DNA of 64,000 nt. It comes from Promethearchaeota archaeon. GTDB taxonomy: Archaea; Asgardarchaeota; Lokiarchaeia; Sigyniarchaeales; SOKP01. The notes below the pieces were generated by a model that saw nothing but the letters and a program-made list of their open reading frames with translations, did no database searches and was not told the DNA's origin. Position 1 is the first letter of the stretch. Every line of letters starts with the position of its first letter. Below, one piece after another: positions 36,664-45,131 of the stretch. Location of the stretch: contig RDOA01000003.1 in NCBI GenBank assembly GCA_011364925.1, positions 1 through 64,000 of the forward strand, read 5' to 3'. Made by a program: the position numbers and the translations under genes.

Positions 36664-37611
36664 ATGACGCAAAAAATAGTCTTAATAATCGGGTACCCGG
36701 CTTCTGGAAAAACCGTAGCTGCTAAAAAGTACGTAGATCAAGGTTATCACCGCTTAAATCGCGACGAAATAGGGGGCAAATTAGATGATCTTGTTGATCA
36801 CTTAGAAAGATTACATAAAGACAAGGGGATATCTAATTTCGTCATGGACAATACATATTCGACTAAAAAATCTCGTGAGAGCGTTGTTCGATGGGCTCGT
36901 GAAAATAATTTCGAGATAGTGTGTGAGTGGATTGATCTAGATGTGGGAGACGCTCTCTATAACGCCGCACAAAGAATGATTAACACATACGGAAAAATAT
37001 TGACTCCCGAACAAATTAAGAATTGTAACGACATAGGAGTTTACCCTCCAGTGGTGATTTACAAGATACGGAAAGCTTTTGAAGAACCGAATATTGAAGA
37101 AGGGTTCAATAATGTTGTAAGAGTTAAATTTAAGCGAGAATTAGATAAATCTGTATATACAAATAAAGCAATTGTGTTAGATTATGACGGAACATTAAGA
37201 ACGACAAAATCGGGGGAAAAGTATCCTAAAACTCCCGACGACATTAAAATCCTTCCTAATAGAACTGAAATCCTAAAAAGATACGTAAAGGAAGGATATT
37301 TATTGTTAGGCGCTTCGAATCAATCTTTTGTTTCTAAAAAAGTAATGACTGAAGAACAAGCAATCGAATGCTTTGATAAATCAAATAAATTGCTAGATTT
37401 GAATATAGATTATAAGTTTTGCCCACACCCTTCGTATCCTCAGATTTGTTATTGCCGAAAGCCTATGCCGGGAATGGCTGTGGAGTTTATAGAAAAATAC
37501 AAGTTAGATCCATCGCAGTGTATTATGGTTGGAGATTCGAAAACGGATAAAACCTTTGCTAACCGTTGTGGATTTCAATACATTAAACCTGAAGTGTTTT
37601 TCAATAAATAG
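36664..37611 (+). CDS. PNKP-like polynucleotide 5'-kinase / 3'-phosphatase
   Basis: 315 residues. The N-terminal P-loop kinase has GYPASGKT (10-17), LNRDE (D34) and MDNTY. The C-terminal HAD phosphatase has DYDGT (nucleophile D173, acid D175), the segment TTKSGEKYP that mirrors TTRSGKVFP of human PNKP, ASNQ, CYCRKPMPGM and GDSKTDK. Kinase-then-phosphatase is the T4 Pnkp order; human PNKP is reversed. Such enzymes repair DNA or RNA ends to 5'-P/3'-OH before ligation. All catalytic motifs are present, so activity is expected; DNA versus RNA preference cannot be told. Confidence 0.88.
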   Translation: MTQKIVLIIGYPASGKTVAAKKYVDQGYHRLNRDEIGGKLDDLVDHLERLHKDKGISNFVMDNTYSTKKSRESVVRWARENNFEIVCEWIDLDVGDALYNAAQRMINTYGKILTPEQIKNCNDIGVYPPVVIYKIRKAFEEPNIEEGFNNVVRVKFKRELDKSVYTNKAIVLDYDGTLRTTKSGEKYPKTPDDIKILPNRTEILKRYVKEGYLLLGASNQSFVSKKVMTEEQAIECFDKSNKLLDLNIDYKFCPHPSYPQICYCRKPMPGMAVEFIEKYKLDPSQCIMVGDSKTDKTFANRCGFQYIKPEVFFNK

Positions 37612-37632
37612 CAACTTCTTCTGATTCTTTAA

Positions 37633-38130
37633 TTAATTGTGAGGTGGCAAATAATGTTCATTAGATGAAATGATGGTTCCATTTATAAGATAATAGTTGA
37701 TTGCTTTTTCCCAATGTTTCATTTGTTGATTAAAACTCTCCTCAGTAAATTTCTCCACTTCAGCATTTCCTCTTTCAGTTAAACCTGTCTTAGTGTACCT
37801 AATGGTTGTTTTAGTATGCTTATTATCATGATTTACTAATTGAATATTAATACTAACAACCATTATGCTAGGAATAACATATATCATTTCAATCAGACTA
37901 TTTGGATTGTATTTTGTGATAATCCAAGTGATTGATACATCACCATGGAAAGTTTGAAAAATTGCTCCATCTTCTGAAATTCCTGTTGAAGAATAAACGA
38001 TTTCTGCTTTAAAATGTGGAAGCCATTCTGATTCCCTAACAGGACATAATAAAGGAAATACTTTTTCAGGTTGTCCTGCATTCATTTGTATATATTCACG
38101 CGTAATCCTTTTTGATAGAAATTTTGACAT
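37633..38130 (-). CDS. SRPBCC (START/Bet v 1-like) domain protein
   Basis: 165 residues with the phrase CPVRESEWLPHFKAEIVYSS near the N-terminus, characteristic of a SRPBCC subfamily, then alternating strands and a C-terminal helix (FNQQMKHWEKAINYYL). These form a hydrophobic ligand-binding cavity; the ligand is unknown. Converges with the PNKP-like gene. Confidence 0.75.
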   Translation of the reverse strand: MSKFLSKRITREYIQMNAGQPEKVFPLLCPVRESEWLPHFKAEIVYSSTGISEDGAIFQTFHGDVSITWIITKYNPNSLIEMIYVIPSIMVVSINIQLVNHDNKHTKTTIRYTKTGLTERGNAEVEKFTEESFNQQMKHWEKAINYYLINGTIISSNEHYLPPHN

Positions 38131-38312
38131 GAGTAAACTTTGTGTTTTTTTTTATAAAATTATCTTTTAGAATGAATAGCCATTTATTAACCTCTAAGCG
38201 TTAGAAATGTTTTTTGAGAGATTGACTACATTTAAATTTTTTATTAGAATTTTTTCCTTTATATATTTCTACCCTCTTATATGATATAGGAATTATAAGA
38301 GTTTAGTTCAAT

Positions 38313-39062
38313 ATGCCGATAAATTTTAAGTCAGTTTGCAAAGGACTATTTGTAATTGGGTTACTACTGGGATTTGTTTCTGTCTTCTTAGATTGGTATT
38401 ATTTACAGGGTATTAGTGATTCTGGAGAAACAGTAGTGTGTTGGATTTACAATGTTTTGTTTGACTGGAGCACCCCCTTTTCCGAGGGTGCGTTCTTCAA
38501 CGAAACGTACCAACCAAAGAACGCAACAATGCCGGTTTTGATTATTATAGTTTTTCTTATTACACTGTTCGTGTCTACCTATTCTGTGTTATTTCACGAT
38601 GTTGAACGAGGAGATAAGTTGTTAAAAGTAAGAAAATTTAATTTCGTAAACTTGTCATTGGTGATGTTATTTGGTTTCTTTATATTAGTATTCCCTTTAT
38701 TTTTTTTGTTGCCAAACGGCCTTTATTACCCGTATTTATTGTTTCATGATTACGATTTAAACATCACATTTTACTATTCAATTGGTCCTGGCTATTTTAT
38801 TCAGTTCATCTCTTTTAGCTGTACGTTTCCCTACGCTTTATTTAATCACTCTGTCATTACTACTTTCGATAAGGAACAATCCAGCGTAGAAAACACAGTT
38901 AATCGATACATTTCAAGCGTTCGGGAGGAGTTGGATTTAGACAAACTTATCGCCAAGGAAGAATTCGAGCTTGAATCGACAAATAGTACCCAAAGTCAAG
39001 TTCCTAAAAGTCAAGAGGAAGAAATTTACGAGGATTTTTTAGCAACTAGGGGGAGAAAATGA
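38313..39062 (+). CDS. Four-TM membrane protein, first gene of the HerA-like operon
   Basis: 249 residues. TM helices at about 9-28, 72-92, 110-133 and 148-170, a short extracytoplasmic loop with N-x-T sequons (NETYQPKNAT), and a cytoplasmic C-terminal tail that is acidic and helical (ENTVNRYISSVREELDLDKL). The stop overlaps the next gene by 4 bp (ATGA). No family recognised. It is likely a membrane subunit of the complex built by the downstream 1258-aa protein. Confidence 0.7.
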   Translation: MPINFKSVCKGLFVIGLLLGFVSVFLDWYYLQGISDSGETVVCWIYNVLFDWSTPFSEGAFFNETYQPKNATMPVLIIIVFLITLFVSTYSVLFHDVERGDKLLKVRKFNFVNLSLVMLFGFFILVFPLFFLLPNGLYYPYLLFHDYDLNITFYYSIGPGYFIQFISFSCTFPYALFNHSVITTFDKEQSSVENTVNRYISSVREELDLDKLIAKEEFELESTNSTQSQVPKSQEEEIYEDFLATRGRK

Positions 39063-39913
39063 ACGAACAACTGTTGGACTTAAAATTAAAAAGGTTGATT
39101 CAACTTTGTAGAGAAACTCAAAACTATAAAAAGTTAGCGGTTGTTAGTTTTGTTCTTACAAGTAATACAGTTGACGAGATCGGGATTAAGCTTGGGATGA
39201 GACCGAGAGAAAAAAATGCTGGCGAAAAGATTTTTGAGTATATGGAGCTCGTGAACAAAGTTTTTTCACTCAATTTTAATATAAAGGTGTTTAAACCTGA
39301 GATTGTCGAAGGGCTCTCCCAAATCGAACTTCTATTCCTCAAAAAAGAAGGGGAAATAGGATTAGAATACATAAGAGAAGTTTTTGGTATTTACTACGAA
39401 CTTAGGAAGCTAGAAGTTCCTAATTTGCACGAGAACTTAAACTCAGACATATTAGATCGGAATAGGGCAATATCGTTATTTTCGTTCTTATCTGGAGGGC
39501 AGAGCTCGCGAAAGAATAAAGACGGGGCGTTTAATCCGATCCTTCTGCACAAAATTAGAGAAGAAGAAAAAGCTCTCCAAATTCAGCTCGAGCGAGAGTT
39601 CGATAAGGACACTTTCGAGAAGATCTTACACCTCAAAACTATGAGAAAAAACATCGAGCACCGTTCCAAGGGAAAAATTGTTATTTCCGGCTCATTAAAG
39701 GACAATATATCCTATAGGCAATCAAAAGAAAGAATTGGACAGTTTTTAATCTTCGGACTGATTGTATTATTCGCTATGATTGGAATTATAACTGCAATCG
39801 AATCATTCATGTATGGTGTGTTATCAGAAGCTATTGGTTATAACATGCTTATCTGTTTTGGAGCAATAATCGTGCTCTATTTTATTAATAAAAGCTACTA
39901 TAGGAGAGGGTGA
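39059..39913 (+). CDS. Helical protein with C-terminal TM hairpin, second gene of the HerA-like operon
   Basis: 284 residues. The N-terminal helical domain (about 1-150) is followed by a charged linker (SSRKNKDGAF...EEEKALQIQLEREF) and two TM helices at about 226-246 and 256-277. Overlaps of a few bases at both ends show tight translational coupling. Topology puts about 220 residues in the cytoplasm. This resembles the TadC/GspF-like arrangement only superficially; no homology claim is made. Confidence 0.7.
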   Translation: MNEQLLDLKLKRLIQLCRETQNYKKLAVVSFVLTSNTVDEIGIKLGMRPREKNAGEKIFEYMELVNKVFSLNFNIKVFKPEIVEGLSQIELLFLKKEGEIGLEYIREVFGIYYELRKLEVPNLHENLNSDILDRNRAISLFSFLSGGQSSRKNKDGAFNPILLHKIREEEKALQIQLEREFDKDTFEKILHLKTMRKNIEHRSKGKIVISGSLKDNISYRQSKERIGQFLIFGLIVLFAMIGIITAIESFMYGVLSEAIGYNMLICFGAIIVLYFINKSYYRRG

Positions 39914-42900
39914 TAAATAGTTTGGTAAAATCGTACGCGCACATGTTAAAAAATTCAGATAAAAAGAAAGGTAAAACTTTTTCGGCAGAATTTACTAAAA
40001 TAGACGACCAGGAGAAGAAATTTTTAAAGATTTGGAAAGTTAATCCGTCTTATAAGGACATAGAAAAAAAAGAAACTCTCCTTAAGACGGGTTCTCTAAC
40101 AATCCTTGGATTTATATTTTTTAGCTGTGCGCTATACGCAACGAGGAACCTTGTTTTATCGATTATCATTACTTCTATTATCGTGATTAGTTACGTTGTA
40201 GTATTTCATAAAAGTATTTTTAGCTTGAAACATGTTTTCGAGTTTAAATCCTTCGATCCTTTTCAAAAACTCGTATTCTGGCAACCAATATACGACAAAT
40301 CCATCTTATTTTTTACTAATCATAAAGACTTGACTACAACAGGAATGAGAATATTTCAGATCAAAGTTATCCCTGAAAACGTTCACGCAAACTTGAAACG
40401 ATTCATTAAAGGTTTGCATGCCGTAAAAGTGCCGTATTCTTATCAAATTATTCAAAAGCCTTTGCAAATTGCTAATGACACGCGTTCTGGGGCACAGATT
40501 TCTTCGTTCGAAACCTTAATCTACTTCAGCACTTTTTACTTCTTCAATGGGAGAGTAACCGAATCAAAAATGCTAAAACTCGTCGAATCATTGCGAGAGT
40601 ACACAGTATCTTTACAATCAGCTTTTGCTTCTAACTTTCACCACTTTAAAATCGCGCTTTTAACTGAGTCAGAGTTGATAGAAGTATTTAGAAATTCGGT
40701 TTTGAAACAAAATATAGGAATAGAAAACGAATCTACTAACGCCTCACATAAGCCTTATACGCATGAAAAAGTTAATTCTATTATAAAGCTTATTTATATT
40801 CTTTCGATCGTAATATCTCTTGATTTCTTTCTTTTAATTTTAAGCTTCCCTATAGGAATCCGGATATTGTTAATCGCTTTTATTATAGCAAGCTCAATTT
40901 TAATTTGGTGGCGTGAGTTGCTGTTCCAAGTTAACAAAGGAAAGCTGTTTAAATCGAAAGATATTGAAGTTCTGGCTCCCTTTTCGGGAATTCAGTTCTA
41001 TAAGTCTAGTAAAACGCCAGAAACTCTTTTTTTCAAGGCCAAGGGAAGTTTAATTGGAGGATTAAAGATGCTCAATCTTAATTTTAGTTATCCTCCTTCT
41101 TACTGTTCTCCCGATAAATTTTACGCGGCGTTAATTAGGGATAGTATGCCCTTTACAGTTACTTTTCAGTTAAGACCGTTAACCTTCAGCCAATTTGATA
41201 AAGAGGGATTTAAATACTTAAGAGATAACATAAAGAAAAAGCTGCTTTCTAAAACAGAAAAGTTCATTGACGGTAATAATTGGCTTAGCTTACGTTCGGG
41301 AATTTGGAGCACTATCGGAACGTATTCCACATGCGTAGTGTTTAATTCTCCGGATTTCACCTATGAGTTAGTGGATAAGATGGAACAAAAGCTAATTACC
41401 CAAAAAACGGTTCTATACAACACATTTAAGCAATTCTTCACTAATTTCGAAATTATTCCTCTTAGACATAATAAATTGGAGGCGGGGTTTCTGTTCGAAA
41501 ATTTGAAAAATAAGTTTTTCTTAAGAAATGGAACTCATCTAAATTACATATTATACCAAGGTATAAACTTATGTTATATAGCAGCGTTATCTGACCAATT
41601 TAAAAAGGGAGTAGAAACAAAGTTAGCAACAGAATTCAATACACCGTTACAATTAACTAACTACGTTACGGTAGGAAATACGATTAATACCGAATTCCTT
41701 GAAGGAGAAGTCCCAGCAGGATTTCTATTAAATCAACTACGAAACATACTTATCACAAATGGAACTTACTCGAATCGAGAATTACTTGCTCAAAAAATCG
41801 TAATCGAACTAGTTAAAATGGGACATAACGCGGTAATCTTCGATTTTACGGGGAACTGGTCTAAAGTTATGAATTGGTTTAGAGGAACTCGATATGAAGA
41901 TCAATTCATATACCATAAATTAGGCAAAACATTTGTGATCAATCCTCTTCGTTCTGGGATTCCTTACGATACTGATAATCCAGGATTTTTAGATTACATG
42001 CTCGATGTATACGCTATGTGCTTTAAAAAAGATGAAAAAACTATAGAAACTTTTAGGAACACCATCTTACGCAACCCAGATATCGATGTCTCCACACTCG
42101 TTTTGGATTTAACTACTATGCGTGAATGGGATAAGTCTGCTGTAACTGACACGTTGCTTTCTTTTTTTAAAGAATTTACGCCACACGATTCGAATTTTAT
42201 TCCCCAGCAACAAGTTGATACTCAGGATAATACTTTTGCTTACGAATTTATCACTAATGATAAAACGGTAATAATTGACCTTTCAGATTTAAACGATTAC
42301 GATAAACAATGCTATTTCTCTTTTGTAGCAATTTCTAAATTCATTCACTATTTAAAAACTGGAAAATCCTTTAATCCCAAATTTATAGTGATGCCGCACA
42401 TTGACATCATCTTCGATGGATTTTTCCTTGAAAGTAAAATTCAGTACGGTAAAATTGATAAGTTTTTCAGACCACTACTTGAAAACAATTTTGGGACTAT
42501 ATTCTCTGCGTCTCAGATTAGGTATCTTCATACCAATGTGTTTAACTTCTTAGTTAATATTGTGGCATTTCGGGCAACCGATAATCGAGACATCGCAGTA
42601 TTTAACGGTCAGATGAACTTAGAGAGCCTTCATGGAGTAGGGTACTACAGCACTAGTAGAAACGAAGGATATCAAGCGAGGTACATTGGGAACATGAAAC
42701 AAGACGAAGCCGTAGTTAAAAGAGATGATATTTATCAATCTTTTCCTGTTAAGTTTGATTTAGACGACATTCGAAATATGGAGCCGCTATCCTGGCAAGA
42801 AATCGTAAGTTATATGAAAAATCAAGGCTACGATCTTGAGAATACTGAACGAAAAGTCATGAAGAGGGCTCAGACAACGCTATTTGAATCCGATTTCGCG

Positions 42901-43686
42901 GGTTACAGCAACTTAGTTGACGGTATTATTAAATTTTTAAACAACCTCCAAGCAGTAGATAAAGTGGGAAATATGTACAGAAAGAAAATAAGGGAAGAGC
43001 TCCAAAAGGTATTACACCCTTACATTTTAAAAATAACTCGAGAGAAAAAAAGAGAAAAAGATATTGTTGATAGAGTGTTCGCTATTTTAATTAGACAGCA
43101 ATACTTAATAGAGAGCCATCCCAAAAGAGCGAGCGGTTCAGAATCGATGCAAACATCGTTCGCGGTCGGTCCACGATATCAAAAAGTTTTAAAAGATTAC
43201 TACGAATCCCGGGACAGCTCAATCATCAGTTACGAACCAATAGATCTCGAATCCGATATAACACCTCAAACAGAGCGTACGAATACTACTAATTTAAAAA
43301 ACGCGTTAACAGAACACTTTGCACCTATTCTATATTACGAATTTTTCAATATTCATAAATTCATCGCTCAGCAAAAATACGAAAAAGCTTTGAAAATAGC
43401 AAAAACGCTTCTGAGAAGATATCTTTACGAAGTTTACAATAGCTATTATAGCGTTGATTACACAATAACGAGCGCAGACATAAATAAATTTATAACTCTT
43501 ATGACCACTACAGAGAATTTTCCATTTACAGAAAAGGAGTTAAGCACATTCTTGTCTATGTGTGATGAAATTACTCCGGACGAAAAGAACCTAAAGCAAC
43601 AGAGTAAAAACTTATTCAACTCTTATTCAAAACTTTTCAACAAGTTCAAATCCTACTTAGAAGGAGAGGTGGAAGTAGTATCGTAG
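39910..43686 (+). CDS. HerA/VirB4-like membrane protein with destroyed Walker A and B motifs
   Basis: 1258 residues. Two TM pairs (about 58-98 and 293-340) each precede a domain that looks like the N-terminal domain of VirB4 family ATPases. The C-terminal part follows HerA/VirB4: TVGNTINTEF, LLNQLRNILITNG, NAVIFDFTGNW, and later IFSASQIRYL, FRATDNRDIAVFNG. At the P-loop, where GxxGxGK[ST] is expected, the sequence is NGTYSNRE (617-624), and the Walker B region is FIVMPHID. It probably cannot hydrolyse ATP and acts as a scaffold. A helical ~250-residue C-terminal domain follows. GTG start at 39910; the real start may be slightly downstream. Confidence 0.75.
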   Translation: MINSLVKSYAHMLKNSDKKKGKTFSAEFTKIDDQEKKFLKIWKVNPSYKDIEKKETLLKTGSLTILGFIFFSCALYATRNLVLSIIITSIIVISYVVVFHKSIFSLKHVFEFKSFDPFQKLVFWQPIYDKSILFFTNHKDLTTTGMRIFQIKVIPENVHANLKRFIKGLHAVKVPYSYQIIQKPLQIANDTRSGAQISSFETLIYFSTFYFFNGRVTESKMLKLVESLREYTVSLQSAFASNFHHFKIALLTESELIEVFRNSVLKQNIGIENESTNASHKPYTHEKVNSIIKLIYILSIVISLDFFLLILSFPIGIRILLIAFIIASSILIWWRELLFQVNKGKLFKSKDIEVLAPFSGIQFYKSSKTPETLFFKAKGSLIGGLKMLNLNFSYPPSYCSPDKFYAALIRDSMPFTVTFQLRPLTFSQFDKEGFKYLRDNIKKKLLSKTEKFIDGNNWLSLRSGIWSTIGTYSTCVVFNSPDFTYELVDKMEQKLITQKTVLYNTFKQFFTNFEIIPLRHNKLEAGFLFENLKNKFFLRNGTHLNYILYQGINLCYIAALSDQFKKGVETKLATEFNTPLQLTNYVTVGNTINTEFLEGEVPAGFLLNQLRNILITNGTYSNRELLAQKIVIELVKMGHNAVIFDFTGNWSKVMNWFRGTRYEDQFIYHKLGKTFVINPLRSGIPYDTDNPGFLDYMLDVYAMCFKKDEKTIETFRNTILRNPDIDVSTLVLDLTTMREWDKSAVTDTLLSFFKEFTPHDSNFIPQQQVDTQDNTFAYEFITNDKTVIIDLSDLNDYDKQCYFSFVAISKFIHYLKTGKSFNPKFIVMPHIDIIFDGFFLESKIQYGKIDKFFRPLLENNFGTIFSASQIRYLHTNVFNFLVNIVAFRATDNRDIAVFNGQMNLESLHGVGYYSTSRNEGYQARYIGNMKQDEAVVKRDDIYQSFPVKFDLDDIRNMEPLSWQEIVSYMKNQGYDLENTERKVMKRAQTTLFESDFAGYSNLVDGIIKFLNNLQAVDKVGNMYRKKIREELQKVLHPYILKITREKKREKDIVDRVFAILIRQQYLIESHPKRASGSESMQTSFAVGPRYQKVLKDYYESRDSSIISYEPIDLESDITPQTERTNTTNLKNALTEHFAPILYYEFFNIHKFIAQQKYEKALKIAKTLLRRYLYEVYNSYYSVDYTITSADINKFITLMTTTENFPFTEKELSTFLSMCDEITPDEKNLKQQSKNLFNSYSKLFNKFKSYLEGEVEVVS

Positions 43687-44072
43687 TCCAAGACCAGAAA
43701 AGAAGAACCTACGAGCAAATCATAGAAAAAATTGTGTTCGACGAAGATGAATTAAACAAACTTAAAGATAAAATTCGGGATTTAGTCGAGGGTAAGATTC
43801 AAGCTAAGCAGCTTAAACAAAATTTGTTGCAATCAAGAGATCGTATAGTCAAAGATTTATCGAAATTTTTAATTTTTTGCATCGAACGTGTGGAAAGTAA
43901 CAATCAAAATCGAAACCTTGAAAAAAACTCGGCTTCTAATAAACCAGATTTGGAATTTGAACGATTACGTAAAGATATAGCAGAAAAAAATGAGTTTTTA
44001 GAAATCGTTGCTAAAAAAGTTGATAATCTTGTGTCTAAAGTTAAGGTCGCTAATAAATCTGAAATTTCATGA
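43680..44072 (+). CDS. Small coiled-coil protein, last gene of the HerA-like operon
   Basis: The first canonical start (GTG 43734) gives 112 aa. The frame is open and protein-like further upstream (VQDQKRRTYEQIIEKIVFDEDEL), and a strong GGAGAGG (43663-43669) ends 10 nt before an in-frame ATC at 43680, inside the end of the preceding gene. I therefore extend it to 43680. The product is charged helix with two coiled-coil stretches (about 20-60 and 90-125) and no TM. It is probably a soluble subunit of the same complex. Confidence 0.6.
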   Translation: MVVQDQKRRTYEQIIEKIVFDEDELNKLKDKIRDLVEGKIQAKQLKQNLLQSRDRIVKDLSKFLIFCIERVESNNQNRNLEKNSASNKPDLEFERLRKDIAEKNEFLEIVAKKVDNLVSKVKVANKSEIS

Positions 44073-44105
44073 CCTATAAGATTAAAAAAAAGTGAAAAAA
44101 CGCTT

Positions 44106-44975
44106 TTAATATTCTAGATTTGATAAAAACGCTTCCCGTATTTCCATGTTTATGTAATCATACCCTTTCAGGTGCGGTGCTAAGTTCTTTGGTTTTATTC
44201 CTAAAATACCAGAAAAGATTATGTCAACAGAGAGTAAGTCAGAAGTTATTCTCACAAAAGGTGTGAAAGATCGAGCTCCGATATTTCCTGACATCATCTC
44301 TTCAAAAATTCCGGGTTCGCGGTCGTATTTTTCTCTAACTCCTGGTATCGTAAAAACTTTTGGCAACAACGCCTGGTAAGTTGCGAGGTTAATCTCGCTT
44401 TTCAGGTTAGTGAGTTCATAATAATCGAATTCTTTAGTGTCTAAACCGTAGCAAGTTTCGTAATCGACGCTTTCAGGAGTAAACCACCAAGTAAACAAGA
44501 ATGGGATCCCCCAAGACTCGATCATCGGAATCCCATGCTTACGACTTTCCCTAGCAATAAAAATCGAAGTTGCAGGATCGTCTAAAGTTAATGCTACAAC
44601 CTTTACATCTTTAAGGACAGAATCTATGTTATTCTGTGTAATTTTAGAGAGCTTTTTTATACTTACTTCGGGATCGATTTTATGTAAAAACGATTCTAAT
44701 ACATCAATTTTCCTTTTACCTATATCTTCAGTAGTACATATCTGTCGATTCAGGTTAGACTCATCAAACACATCAGAATCGCATATCACTAAGTTTTGGC
44801 AACCAGCTCTTATCAGATTCTCGGATAATGGCCCACCTAACCCACCTACTCCAAGAACTGCTACGCGCGATGTCCGAATAGTTTCTTGCTCTTGGAAGGT
44901 AATCGGACCTATATTTCGATTTATATGTTCCCAATAAGGATCCGACCAAGACTGTAATTTTTGATTAGCAAACAT
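44106..44975 (-). CDS. ThiF/MoeB/E1-like adenylyltransferase
   Basis: 289 residues. Rossmann ATP site GVGGLGGPL (42-50), acidic strand end CDSDVFDESNLNRQ (65-78) with the ATP-contacting Asn-Arg, and a lysine at GKRK. These enzymes adenylate the C-terminus of ubiquitin-like or sulfur-carrier proteins, or act as TcdA-type dehydratases. The zinc CxxC pairs of MoeB/ThiF and a clear catalytic cysteine were not seen, and no ubiquitin-like gene is adjacent. Substrate unknown; the E1-like fold is secure. Confidence 0.85.
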   Translation of the reverse strand: MFANQKLQSWSDPYWEHINRNIGPITFQEQETIRTSRVAVLGVGGLGGPLSENLIRAGCQNLVICDSDVFDESNLNRQICTTEDIGKRKIDVLESFLHKIDPEVSIKKLSKITQNNIDSVLKDVKVVALTLDDPATSIFIARESRKHGIPMIESWGIPFLFTWWFTPESVDYETCYGLDTKEFDYYELTNLKSEINLATYQALLPKVFTIPGVREKYDREPGIFEEMMSGNIGARSFTPFVRITSDLLSVDIIFSGILGIKPKNLAPHLKGYDYINMEIREAFLSNLEY

Positions 44976-45131
44976 AATTTCACCTTATCTTTATTTTTTT
45001 GATTTTATGACCTATAAAATTATGAGGACTATATAAAAAAAAATCCAGAGGCTGTTTTAGTCTCTTTTTGTTATTTATATATTCTCATTGGGTGGGTTAA
45101 GTAATCAATAACAGCAGTTACCATTTAAAAA

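Noticed and set aside
44106-44975. Calling the ThiF-like gene a ubiquitin E1 of a complete Asgard ubiquitin cassette
   Set aside because: No ubiquitin-like, E2, RING or JAMM gene is nearby and no catalytic Cys motif is seen.
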